Of a DNA stretch of 64,000 bases, positions 24,701 to 35,464 are shown piece by piece. Below the pieces are notes generated by a model. The model made no database searches. It was not told where the DNA came from and saw only the letters and a program-made list of their open reading frames with translations. Source of the stretch: Pseudopithomyces maydicus. Its lineage: Eukaryota > Ascomycota > Dothideomycetes > Pleosporales > Didymosphaeriaceae. The position numbers and the translations under genes are program-made. Where the stretch lies: contig JANTUC010000009.1 of assembly GCA_026873275.1 (NCBI GenBank), positions 868,001-932,000 on the forward strand, given 5' to 3'. Within the stretch, counting starts at the first letter, position 1; each line of letters starts with the position of its first letter.

Positions 24701-27700
24701 TGTGGCAGAAACGTTGTTTACAAATTCCTTGAATGTCGAGGCGCTTGCTCCGTGTACTCCGTTACAGCAAGGTATGATAGCAAAGTCTTTGAAAACCAGT
24801 AATGGACTTTACTATAATAGCTTCCGCTTTCGACTCCATGATGGTGTCAATATTAACAAGCTGCGCGATGCATGGGACGAAGTCATTGCATCGGTACAAA
24901 TCTTGCGGACGGTCTTCATAAAGACAGATGATGGATTTGTGCAGGCTGTGCTTCGGAATTTTGTGTCAGTTGTTGAAAAAATCGAATTCTCATCAGCAGA
25001 TCCATTGGAAGTTCAATTAGCGAAGAAGCGGGAGGACTGGATCAATCTAAATCGGACACACATCAAAAAGCCTCTAGAAGTGCTCGTTGCCGATAATGCA
25101 GTCGGTAATATGTTAGTAGTGCACATGTTTCACGGCATCTACGATGGAAACAGCATAAATCTTGTATTCGGCGCGGTATGGAATGCCTACAGAGACCGAG
25201 CCATCAGTACCGGCCCTGCATTTCACTCCGTTCTTCCTTATGGACCGCTGCGACCTAACTCTGATGCCAGCCTCTTTTGGTCCAAGCATCTCGCAGATCG
25301 AGAATTTCGACAGCTTCCCACAGTTGGTAATAGGCCTGGAGACAATGTTGTAGTTGTGACACGGGACGTTCATCATCTCTCAAACATACATGCGATTAGG
25401 CGGAAGCTCAACGTCACAGCACAAGCAATCGTGCAATCCTGCTGGGCTATTATCCTCCACCAATATCTTCGGACAACAGTCACATTGGGCACAATCATAT
25501 CAGGACGCAACATTGACTTCGAGGATGCCGACAAAGTGATCGGTCCACTGTTCAATACGATACCATACCAGTACTGTGCACAGCGATTCGAGACTTGGAA
25601 ATCGGTAATAAAGCAAACACACGAGTTCAATGTAGCTGCCCATCCATACCAACATACACCCCTGCGAGATATCATGAAATGGCTAAAGCGTGGCCCTGAT
25701 CAGCCACTCTTTGATAATCTCTTCGTTTTCCGAATCAGCGGAGAGGATGAAGAACATACAGAGAACGATTTGTGGGCCCTACAGGATAGTAAGGCAGATG
25801 CAGACTACCCTCTTGCTATTGAAATTGAACAACGGAGCAAGGGAACACTTGCAATAACATTAGTAGCTCAGGGTCATGCCGCAAATCTGGAGATCGCGAC
25901 CCAGCTTCTTCAACGTTACGAAGAAGCTCTACGACAGGCCATTGAAGACCCAGATAGGCCTATAGAAACATTTGCCATGGAAAACGGAAAGGGAACCAAT
26001 GAAACCCTCGTCGACACATACAATGTTGAGTCAAACCTACCTAGCCGTACCACGGACTTCATGTGGGTTAGCCACGCAGAGTCAATTAGATTGGAAATTG
26101 CCGAGCTTGCGGGAGTACGAACCGAAGAGGTCGACGCGAATACTTCCATATTTGAGCTTGGTCTTGACAGTATTGATGCTATCAAGTTATCTTCTAAGCT
26201 AAGAAGACATGGCATTGATCTTGCAGTCAGCGACATCATGCGTAATCTGAGCATTGATAATATGATGCGCCATATTGCCGTACCGAAAGCTAAGAAACAC
26301 GAACAGCCTTCTGATATGATTTACAAATCAGTCAAGAAACAGCTCGAATTGCATCTTCGACGTCGTGGACTGACCGAAGGCGTCGAACACATTTTACCCC
26401 TCACGCCGTTGCAAGAGGCTATGATAGTGGAGATGACAGCTTCTGGTTATACGAGATATTATAATCACGATGTGCTGAAACTGCAACACGGAGTCGACAC
26501 GGAGCGGATGAGGGAAGCATGGACAGCGGTCATTAAAAATTCGCCAATCCTACGAACTTCATTCATCTTTGTGGATGATCCCGGAATAAATCTTTCATAT
26601 GCGCAGGTCGTTAGATCTGAACCACACGACTTCTGGCAATATTCAACCCTTGATCATGAACCCGATTTTATCTCCATTTTGGATGGTATCAAAGAAGAAG
26701 CAAAAGCCAGAGAAACTTCCGAGCCTTTATTTCATGTCCGTCTTTTCAGCACACCTCGCCATACATATCTAGTTTTATCGATTGCACATGCCTTATACGA
26801 TGGATTTTCGCTTGGCCTCTTGCATTCCGATGTTCATAAAGCATATAACGGTACCTTTCAACCACGTCCAAGCTACGAGCCAGCTCTTCATAAGATCCTG
26901 GTGACGTCCGGTGTTGACGCTGCAGCATTCTGGCGTGATTATCTGTCTGGTGCTAAGGCGTCATCTTTTCCCCGCCGCCCTGGGTCTACATTCCAGCTTG
27001 TGCATCGAAAACAAAAAATCAGCGAACTATCCCTTGATAAGATTGTATTGTTCACGAAAAACCAGAACATCACACTAGAAATGCTAGGCCAAGCAGTTCA
27101 CGGTGCGACCATTGCTTCATATACCAAGTCGCTGGACGTCACATTCGGCTCAATCGTATCTGGCCGCGACGACGATAGAATGTCCAAGCTTCTTTTCCCT
27201 ACCATGAACACCGTCGCTATACGGATTGTCCTCCATGCAAATCGGGGTAATATGCTGCAATACGTGCGCGAGAACTCATCAAACATCAAACAGTGTCAGC
27301 ATTTCCCCTTCGCAAAGCCTTATCCCTAGCCGGCACGAACGGGAATTTATTACAAAGTCTCTTCATATACCAAAGGAGTTCGAGCACCCAGATTGAACAG
27401 CCTGCAAATCTATATGAGAGTGTCCATGGCCGTAGTGATGTCGAGTATCCGGTCTGCGTAGAGATGGAAGTTGCTAAAAATAAGCTGGTATGGCGATGCG
27501 CAGTCAAGGATAATGTTTTTGATGAAGCAGGTACTCAAGGACTACTTGATAGGCTTGATGAAGTACTCAAGGCCATTTTCACCAGACCAGATGCTCCGGT
27601 TATTGATTTCACCGTTGATGGAAGTTCCATATGTGGCTTACCAGCGTTCACGGATGCGCAGTCAGGTCGCTCAGAGCGTAAAGAGTCTATCAATCCCAAT

Positions 27701-29420
27701 AATTATCAGGAACCAAAGTGGATTCCGGAGTCTTCGGCGGCAAAAATCATTCGGGAAGTACTGGCTCTTGTTTCTCAGACCCCAGAAAAGGATATCACTG
27801 CAGACATGACGGTCTTTCACATTGGTCTGGACTCCATCAGCGCCATTAAAGTCACCTCGCTGCTCCGCAGGCGCGGCATTGTTCTCAGTGTGAGCGAAAT
27901 GCTGAGAGCTGGCACCGTGGAAGGAATTTCGCGTATTGTGGATGAGAAGATAGTTGACGACGAGGGCGACGAAGATGTCCTCGATGATATGTTTCCAGTG
28001 TCCATTCAGGCATTTGTGATTCGCAGAGCCGGGATCGAAGAGAAAGACCTTGAGTACATGCTACCTGCAACCGCTGGCCAAATCTACATGCTCTCTATGT
28101 GGCTCAACTCTCACGGTTCGCTATTCTACCCCGAGTTTGACTATCGTATGGAGGGTACCGTTTCTTTTCAAACCATTCAGCAAGCCTGGAAGTCGGTGGT
28201 TGCGCAAAATACAATCCTACGTACATCTTTCTGTGCGAGCAGTTATGAACATATTCCATATGCTCAGCTTATCATGCGCAAAGTCGAAACCAACGTAACG
28301 GATATTTCCACGGCAACACTCCAGGAGGTGGCCACTCTCAAGGCCAAGGTTTCGGCAAAACAACCATACGCCCATCTCTTTGTAACCAGGATTGGATCAA
28401 CAACTGCATGGAATATACAACTAAAGATCCATCACGCACTCTACGATGGTGTCAGTCTTCAGCTTATTGTCCGGCAGCTCCAAGATCATTGCAATGCAGC
28501 AGCCGAAGTTGTAGTACCCAGCCAGACAATAGCAGATGTCATAGCAGCAACATCTACTCGAATTGCGATCGAAAAGCGCAAATCATTCTGGACGACTTAT
28601 CTCAAAGGTCTTGAGCAACGTAACCTGCATCAACCCACCACCCTGCCAGCCTTGCGTACCGAAATTTTTAAACCAGCTCTCTTCGACTTGGGGAGTCTAG
28701 AATCACGGGCTCACAATCACGGGCTGACAATACAGTCTCTCTTCCTGGCCGTGTGTGCGAAGGTCTACGCCGGCCTCGCAAATACTGACTCGTCGAAAGA
28801 CACTGTAATCGGTTTGTACCTCGCCAATCGCTCTCTGTCAAGTCGTACCGATTTGCATCAAGCTGTCGTTCCCACGGTTAATCTTGTTCCGCTTCGCGTC
28901 TTAAAACCTGTAGGAACAAACGTTTTCGAAATGGCGGCGCAGATTCAGCACGACATACAGGAGATCAATGCGCCGGCAAACGCATCAGCTAGCCTTTGGG
29001 AGATCAGAGAGTGGACAAATGTGGAGGTCGATTGCTTTGTCAATTTTTTGAAGCTGCCTACGCCAGAGGAAAGTCGCGACGACGAGATTAAGCTTGAGCA
29101 AGCGGGGCATTGGGGCGAGGAACTCGCCAAGGTCGTTGAAATTACGGAAGGCGCCGTGACGCCGCCGAGGGATTTGGTGGATAGTCGTGTAAATGGAGCT
29201 TACTTGGTGAGTCTGCGTATTCAACGATGAAATACGAGAAGGTTGCAATACTGACAAGTTTCAGCACGCACTCGATATCGAGGCTACAGTGACGAACGGA
29301 GCACTCGACGTGGGTATTTTTGCACCGGCAGAAATGCTCGGGTTGGAAGAAGGTAAGGAGCTGTTGGATAGTATTCAGACGAACTGGGAACGAATTAATG
29401 CGGCATCGTCACGACGGTAG
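12702..29420 (+). CDS. NPS2: Ferrichrome/ferricrocin-type non-ribosomal peptide synthetase (NPS2/SidC class)
   Basis: Assembles a cyclic hydroxamate hexapeptide siderophore (ferricrocin-like). Exons are 12702-14300, 14438-17057, 17180-18187, 18242-29206 and 29265-29420, about 5449 aa once two frame breaks are bridged (G run 20597-20599; C run 27305-27308). Domains by approximate base: A1 12760-14330, T1 14460, C1 14750, A2 16190-17900, T2 17930, C2 18290, A3 19640-21130, T3 21170, C3 21490, A4 22790-24340, T4 24400, C4 24740, T5 26070, C5 26380, T6 27730, C6 28040-29330. Thus (ATC)4(TC)2, with no thioesterase; the terminal C domain would cyclise. A domains show YTSGSTG/YTSGTTG and YGPTE motifs. 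Condensation motifs are HHAIYDG, HHALYDG, LHAIFDA, FHGIYDG, AHALYDG and HHALYDG. Carrier domains show LGLDSxSA-type cores. The start is the ATG at 12702; the open frame upstream has no ATG that fits. The duplicated T-C units at the end are the hallmark of ferrichrome synthetases. Confidence 0.93.
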
Positions 29421-29585
29421 ATTCTCAAACTGCTCTGGATACTTTCGAAATACTAGAAACTCCAAATAAATACTGTTTATGGCTTTCATGACTTCGATTC
29501 TGATGCATGGGAGATTAGTGTCCAATCTCCATCTTGACAGTGCCCAGTCCATGCCAAACCATATCTCCCATCCAGATTATGGTGT

Positions 29586-30071
29586 TTATAATCGCCCAAA
29601 GACACCTAGTACGGTTGCCAATCTGTTGACATGCAGGAAAGCTGTGACAGCAACATTTCCCCACATGATCTCATTGTACTCATTGAAATTCCAGAATACG
29701 GCCGGGCCCATAGCCTTGTAATTCGCAAGCATGTGTCCCAAGTCTCCCGCAGCCGCAATCAACAGATATCCCTTTGTGATGCGCTTCTCACGCGTTACTA
29801 CTGTGCAGAGTATAGCAACACCGACGAGCAGGAGGAATATGCTGCCTAACGAGTAGGAGAGCAGGAGCGCAGCGTCGGGCACGGCGAGAGGCGCCGTGGG
29901 CAGTTGTTTTGTGACAAAGTTGCTAGGGGAATTCCATGCGGCACTCCAACCAAGCACGCTGTGAGGCGTTAGTGGGTGGATTACGAGGTATCGGAAGACG
30001 GACAGAGAGACAGGCTCGATATAAGTGAACAAAAGAGCGGGCCAAACGGGGAGGGTGGTTCCGAGTGCCAT
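29586..30071 (-). CDS. Small four-helix membrane protein of unknown function
   Basis: A single-exon gene of 161 aa, convergent with the NRPS and only 165 bp from its stop codon. It shows four hydrophobic segments: around residues 8-28, 68-90, 100-118 and 133-155. The opening LPVWPALLFTYIEPVS and the central GDLGHMLANY resemble a fungal family of small integral membrane proteins (DUF7704-like, from memory). No catalytic motif is visible and no role can be assigned. There is no GATA iron site in its 5' flank, so membership of the siderophore group is not supported. Confidence 0.7.
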   Translation of the reverse strand: MALGTTLPVWPALLFTYIEPVSLSVFRYLVIHPLTPHSVLGWSAAWNSPSNFVTKQLPTAPLAVPDAALLLSYSLGSIFLLLVGVAILCTVVTREKRITKGYLLIAAAGDLGHMLANYKAMGPAVFWNFNEYNEIMWGNVAVTAFLHVNRLATVLGVFGRL

Positions 30072-30647
30072 CTCGTTTGCGGAACACGAGGTTGGGAGAC
30101 GAAAAGGGCCAGTTAGACAAGATTGATAATGAGAGACGCGCAGACACCTTTCGCATGGGCGGTGTTCCGTGGTTGGTCATGTGTGCGACATGCGGTCGGG
30201 ATCGTTCCGATGGTAGCGCATCCTTCGCGTAACGAGGGACCAAACTCCCTATTTGGTTACTGTTTTGCGCAACCTTGATCAGTGTCATCAATACATATAG
30301 AAGCGATCATGTTTTCCCACAAAAGTAGTCCTACATGGTGCCGGGCAAATACTGTTTGATTTGAATTGGGCAAGTCGTGCCGGTTATGCACGGACTGACC
30401 ATGAACTGGCAAGTAACCAGTTCCTATGTGCTGTGTCAACCATGACTCGACTGCTCTGACTATGTGACTATGGCAGCATGGTGACATATTCACGAGTTGA
30501 CAAGAGTATGGTAAATTCATGATTCATCTACCAGGCCTATTTGCCTGGCGTATCTGCCAGGAACCTTGGGCCATGCCACACGAAAAGATGCATGTAATCC
30601 GTGACCTGAACACCGCTTCCAGCCGCCAACGTTGCTCGTTCCGGCGC
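30072..30647. other. Spacer between the small membrane protein gene and rps15
   Basis: 576 bp; it should contain the promoter of the upstream minus-strand gene and the 3' untranslated region of rps15. I see no further gene, RNA or clear repeat. Confidence 0.5.
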
Positions 30648-31263
30648 TTACTTGAGAGGAATGAAACGAGAGCTGTGGGTAGCTCCAATACCGGGGCGAC
30701 CGTGCTTGACAGGGCGGCTGCAAGAATTAGTCCTTGGCCGCAGAGCATGACTTCAGGATGACCTACTATGAGATGGAGAACTCGGCAAGGTAGTGGCCGA
30801 CCATCTCGGGCTTGATCTCGACCTGGTTGAACTCCTTTCCGCTGTATACGGCCACGACACTGCCGATCATCTCGGGGACAACGATCATATCACGGAGGTG
30901 GGTCTTGACTGCAGCGGGCTTCTCGTTGGGCGGGGCGGCGGCCTTTGCGTTGCGGAGCTTCTTGATGAGGCTTGTTGCTGTCAGCGTTGCAATTGAAGGA
31001 ATTCGCAACAAACGGGAGTATTTACCCCATGGGCTTGCGCTTCAGACCCCGGTTCATGCGCCGGCGGACACGCGCGTGCATGACATCGCGCAGCTCCTCA
31101 GAGGAGAGGTCAAGGAGCTGCTCGAGGGAAACGCCTCGGTAGGAGTAGGTGCGGAAAGTGCGCTTCTTCTTGAGCTCGGCAGCCGCGGTGGCATCCTAAT
31201 CTCCAGGGTCAGAATACATAACACAACCAGGACATGGTCACTTGCGTATTCGGTGTCCGCCAT
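30648..31263 (-). CDS. rps15: 40S ribosomal protein S15 (uS19)
   Basis: Component of the small ribosomal subunit head. Four exons, 31263-31246, 31195-31026, 30970-30767 and 30717-30648, give 153 aa with the frame exact, matching the usual length. Family stretches visible are KKKRTFRTYSYRG, LIKKLRNAKAAAPPNEKP, KTHLRDMIVVPEMIG, KEFNQVEIKPEMVGHYLAEF and the C-terminal RPGIGATHSSRFIPLK. The first intron begins GCAAGT and ends TTAG (50 nt), a GC-AG intron; no GT donor gives the conserved frame. The first exon encodes only six residues (MADTEY). The last intron splits the tyrosine codon after EFSIS; missing it would truncate the protein. Ribosomal-protein genes with several 5' introns are normal in these fungi. 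Confidence 0.95.
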
Positions 31264-32060
31264 GGTGTCTTAGTGGGACGTTGTTGTCGTGGTCGTGGTC
31301 GGAGTCGTAATCGTGGCCGTGGCGCGAGTATGAGAGTTTGGGCACTTGTGCTGTGCGCGTGACTAAGCGAGAATTAAGCGAGAATTAGGTAAGTGGTGCA
31401 CGTGACAGCTTGGTTGCACAGGTGCCCGGCCAACAAGCATCGAACAGCTGGAGACACAGCTCGTAGATGGACATGAGATTCATATCGACTCTGAGAGGCA
31501 TGATCATTGCTGTGATTGAAGCTGATGTGCAGCTATGTATCCGGGCCGGATACCTAGGAACACCTGGTGGTGGTAGGCGACAGGGGTGTGGACGAGACTA
31601 GTCGCTCCCATCGACATCCTATAGTACCCATACAACGCAGCATGGACGGAATCGAACCTGACAACTCGGCAAACGCCCAGAGCGCGAGCTGATCTAGCCC
31701 GGCCACATTCTCCACGGCAATGGTATCTTCGGGGAATCGATTGAAACCGGATTCTAATTGATGTAGATCCAAGTCCTACACTCGCGATAGCACCTCTGTG
31801 CTTTTAGCGATATCGCAACTGCCATAGTGCAAACAGGGTGCACCACTTGTCCAAGCAGGCTTCCTTCTTGTCGCCTTTGGGAAAACCCGAAATCCCCGAT
31901 CCCACTCTCTGAATCCCGGCTAAGTCTAGTGTGAGGAGTGGGGACGTGGCATGGACACTGGAGACCTCGAGATGGTGCTCTGTGCAAAAGAGTGAAGCGT
32001 ATGTAATACCGTTAATTTTGGCAAGCTTCCATCGAGAAGCAGTTGAAACCTCTGATACAT
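31264..32060. other. Spacer between rps15 and tRNA-Ala
   Basis: 797 bp. Near the rps15 start codon is a run of GTGG/GTCGTGG repeats (31270-31325), probably in the 5' leader. A short direct repeat, AAGCGAGAATT, occurs twice at about 31364-31386. I see no coding region. A B-box-like element on the minus strand at 31648-31658 lacks the rest of a tRNA. Confidence 0.5.
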
Positions 32061-32139
32061 GGGCGTGTAGCTCAGTGGTAGAGCGCCCGCTTTGCATTTA
32101 GCCTGCGGGAGGTCTAGGGTTCGATCCCCTACCCGTCCA
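32061..32139 (+). tRNA. tRNA-Ala (anticodon TGC) with a 7-nt intron
   Basis: The acceptor stem GGGCGTG pairs with CCCGTCC, and includes the G3-U70 wobble pair that identifies alanine tRNAs. The D arm contains the A box TAGCTCAGTGG. The anticodon stem is CCCGC/GCGGG with anticodon TGC at 32093-32095. The T arm is TAGGG-TTCGATC-CCCTA with the B box. The anticodon loop is too long by 7 nt; the extra bases at about 32097-32103 sit just after position 37, the standard site for nuclear tRNA introns. A T8 tract at 32180-32187 is a possible Pol III terminator, and an earlier T4 lies at 32167-32170. Confidence 0.93.
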
Positions 32140-32179
32140 AAACCGAGGCTCCAATACGGAGCACAATTTTGATATTTCC

Positions 32180-32187
32180 TTTTTTTT
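32180..32187 (+). terminator. T8 tract, possible Pol III terminator for tRNA-Ala
   Basis: Eight consecutive T on the non-template strand, 41 nt after the tRNA end. Pol III stops at T tracts; a T4 at 32167-32170 could act first. Confidence 0.5.
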
Positions 32188-32332
32188 CGCTTTTCGCTGC
32201 TGAGCAACGAGTCCCCTGGCATCTCATAGCGTAACACTTGCGGCGGCGGCGACGACGCCGACTTGGCACTCCCAGGCACTATCGATTAGGCGGGAGACCC
32301 TTTTGTTGTTGCACGACACAACCACGGCTACA

Positions 32333-33496
32333 ATGAAGCTCCGCAGCGGCAGCGGTCACGCATGGCAGACGGCTGTGCTTCTTTTTTCGCTGGCTGGCGC
32401 AGCGCATGCCTCTCTCGGCGACCGTCTTCATGAATTCAGGGATTGTTTGCAGGTGTGCATCGGCTTCTCCACCCCAACGCAGCTTGCATGTGCACGCTAA
32501 CACGCTTCACAGATCTGCCAGAAAGCAAACTGCGGCAATGACCCCACGCCGATACGTACGGGCTGCTCCAATCCATCTCTGCTCATGCAGGAAGCTCGTG
32601 CAGAACGCTCATCTTCACAGCCCTTCACCGTCGCCTGCTCCTCTGGGACTGCCCCGCCGAATGCGACTACACCTGCCAACACGTCGTGACCGACCTTCGC
32701 CTCGCCCGTGACCCGCCCTACATGCAGCCTGTGTATCAGTTCCATGGGAAATGGCCTTTCTACCGCTTCCTTGGCATGCAAGAGCCTTTCAGCGTCATCT
32801 TCTCGCTGTTCAACTACCTGGCCCACGGCTGGGGCATGCACCAGATCCGCGACAAGATACCGCCTTCCTACCCGCTGCGCAAATACTACCTCGCCTTCGG
32901 CTACTTCGGCCTCGTGAGCTGGATGTTCAGCATCATCTTCCACACGAGGGATTTCAATCTAACCGAGAAGCTCGATTATTTTGCTGCTGGCGCCCAGGTT
33001 CTGTACGGCATGTACATGGCTGCAATCCGCATCTTTCGCCTCGAGCGGAGCGAACCCATGAGACAGAGCGTCTTGCGAGTCTGGACCACCGTCTGCGTGA
33101 TCCTTTACGCCATGCACGTCACCTATCTCACCCTCTGGAAGTGGGACTACACGTACAACATGGCCGCCAACGTCGCAGTCGGCGTCATACAAAACCTACT
33201 GTGGGGCGGCTTTAGTTTTGTGCAGTACAGGAGAATGGGGAGGGTATGGGCCATGTGGCCGGGCTTCATTGTCGCCTGGATCATCCTGGCCATGAGCTTG
33301 GAGCTGCTGGATTTCCCGCCGTGGATGGGTATGCTGGATGCGCACAGCTTGTGGCATCTGGGGACCGTGGGCCCGACTGTCTGGTGGTATAAGTAAGTGT
33401 TGTAGTGGTCAGGGCCAAGTGAGAGTGCTGACCACGCCTAGTTTCCTGCTCAAGGACGCTCAACAAGATCTTGCAGGTAGGCGGTTCAAGCAGTAG
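32333..33496 (+). CDS. per1: Per1-like GPI-anchor lipid-remodelling protein
   Basis: ER membrane protein of the Per1/PGAP3 family, which removes the sn-2 acyl chain of GPI anchors after protein attachment. Exons 32333-32452, 32513-32555, 32621-33392 and 33442-33496 sum to 329 aa, exactly in frame. The N-terminus is a signal peptide (hydrophobic TAVLLFSLAGAAHAS) and a lumenal region with paired cysteines: DCLQICQKANCG and LLLWDCPAECDYTCQ. A multi-helix membrane part follows, with family stretches KWPFYRFLGMQEPFSVIFSL, FHTRD and MDAHSLWHLGT; the His and Asp residues fit the hydrolase superfamily (CREST) to which Per1 belongs. The ATG at 32333 directly precedes the signal sequence. It follows tRNA-Ala on the same strand, with no evidence of a functional link. 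Confidence 0.93.
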
Positions 33497-34034
33497 AAAC
33501 TTCTCGCACGTGCTGTCTTTGCATGCATGTTTTCTTGTTTGTTGTCGCAGAAACACCGCAAAGAACTAACTCTCTTCCAGCCCCGCGCAAAGATAAGAAT
33601 TGAGGAGACAGCCCGTCACGACTACTGTCGAGGACTCTTTTCCATCTTCCATGTTCGTTATTACTTGAATAAAGTCTCTTACCACACAAAAAAATTCTAT
33701 CCGTCTTGCGCAAAACATATGAGGCTGTTCACGGTGCTGCCCGGGTTAAAATCCGTTAAACTGTAACGTCAATATGAGAACAAGGCTTTAGCCGGCAATC
33801 TAAATTCCTAAGAGGTCATGTACAAGCCCATAATAGGAAGCTCAATTGTGGTCAATCGAACCATTGCCCCTCTCATTCTGTAGATCAAAATGTGGGGTCG
33901 TTGACTATAGAGAAACCTGCATCGGCGCTCGGAACAATCATCGGTCCATCTTCACCTGCACTGTTCTCTCTTGACGAAAATGTTCCTACATATGTCGACT
34001 ACAAGCAGTGAATCAGCAGCACATGTTGTTCAAG
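33497..34034. other. Spacer between per1 and the GH18-like gene
   Basis: 538 bp of AT-richer sequence. It holds the per1 3' end and presumably the promoter of the next gene. No gene, RNA or repeat is seen. Confidence 0.5.
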
Positions 34035-35208
34035 ATGAGCTTTTTCGCCTTGCCCATAGTCTTGCTTTTGCACCTTATTGCTACCATCGCGTTCGCTGTA
34101 CCCACTGCCAGCTCAAACATCCGCACCATTTACCTCTTCAAAGACGGTACGCTCACTGCCCATATATAATGACTATTCTAGCTGCCTCTGGCTTTTGAAT
34201 AGATTTTGTAGCATTTGTTGCCTAGTCTGGTCATACTGCTCCGAATACAACTGACACGCTTATTTTGCATCACAGTGCTAAAATCCAACACGACGGCATT
34301 GACCACCTCCTCCTTTACAACACTCGTGAGTAAGTGACATCTAAAGACTATATATATGTCGTTTGTACATGTTGGCGTAAAACAGTTCAGACTGTACCTG
34401 CCTGGGCTGACTTATTGGCACCAAGTCTTCGGCATCGGTATTCTCGATGACGGCAGCATCAAGTACTACTCCAACACGCCCGGATCGTCTGATGTTGTCG
34501 TCGCCTCTGGTGGTGCTTATGTTGGCGGTGATGCACTAGCTGCAAAAGTGAAAGGTTTCAAGGCTGCAGGCTCGTCCGTTGACCGTGTCGAGATATGCAT
34601 GAACTCTCAACACGTCAAAGACCTGATGGCTAAGCCTGGTTCAGGTACAGATACACCTTTGGCAAGAAACTTTGCCACGCTGAAGGAGGCTTGGGGATTG
34701 GACGCTGTGAACAATGACGATGAGAGTTTGTACGATGTCGCCTCCACTGTTTCATTTGCGAAGATGCTAGGAAAACTCGGTTATAAGTACACGATTGCTC
34801 CGTATACGAACATCAATTTCTGGATTTCGTTGCGGACACAAGTTAACCAAGGTTTGTCGGAACCTAACTTGCTGCTCGACCGTGCGTACCTGCAGTGCTA
34901 CGATGGTGGTGCAGGTAACGATCCATCTAGCTGGGCAAACAGGCTGGGCCTGAAGGTCGTGCCGCTGGTTTGGTAAGTTCGGAGAGTATATGGTTCGAAA
35001 GAAGAAATGGCTAATTTAATTTCGAAGGGTTACAAACGATTCGAAACCGAGTTATGGAACCACACCAACAGCAGCAAAGACAAAGTTCAACAACTGGAAG
35101 AGTACCGGTGGGGTTGCAGGCGGGGGTTATTGGAACGATTACGATATCGAGAAGATGAAGTTGTCCTACGCCGAATACGGTAGTGCATTGGCTAGTGTGT
35201 TTCCTTGA
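34035..35208 (+). CDS. Secreted GH18-like barrel protein, catalytic motif not seen
   Basis: Four exons, 34035-34146, 34276-34329, 34426-34972 and 35028-35208, give 297 aa in perfect frame. The N-terminus is a clear signal peptide (SFFALPIVLLLHLIATIAFA), so the product is probably secreted. The mature part begins NIRTIYLFKD and contains FTTLVIFGIGILDDG, DVVVASGG, VDRVEICMNS, YKYTIAPYTNINFW, LQCYDGGAGNDP and KVVPLVWVTND. The order of beta strands and the tryptophan near the end resemble glycoside hydrolase 18 TIM barrels and fungal proteins often annotated as coagulation factor 5/8-type. The chitinase signature DGxDxDxE is absent; the equivalent strand reads SSVDRVEIC. It may be a lectin-like or inactive relative. 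The structural comparison is by eye and the function remains open. Confidence 0.7.
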
Positions 35209-35464
35209 GCCAGTTCGAGCACTCTTGCATAGTCTTAGGAATATTGGCAACGTCAAGTAGGGCCATGAGATCATTAAAGCGCGGATAGTAGTTGTAGTCA
35301 TGTAACGATTGCTTCTATCTAAGAAAGAACCCCAGCTATGGCATCATTCCTGGTGAATACAATAGATTTTTTGTCGTGAATGGTTCTTGGTCCTCAAAAT
35401 AGGGTTTGAATTCCCTGGGCGGAGCATGATCTAAGAGCCATTTGGCGACGTAGGACTAGGTTCA

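Noticed and set aside
3745..29420. Siderophore locus as a decayed, non-functional cluster
   Set aside because: The same type of one-base break also hits mec1 and yak1, which are not expected to be dead; splice sites and motifs elsewhere in sidA and the NRPS are intact.
12702..29420. NRPS as an extracellular-siderophore synthetase (SidD/NPS6 type)
   Set aside because: NPS6-type enzymes have two modules; this one has four A domains and the terminal T-C repeats of ferrichrome synthetases.
31600..31760. Possible second tRNA on the minus strand
   Set aside because: A B-box-like GGTTCGATTCC is present at 31648-31658 (minus), but no acceptor stem, D arm or anticodon stem can be folded around it.
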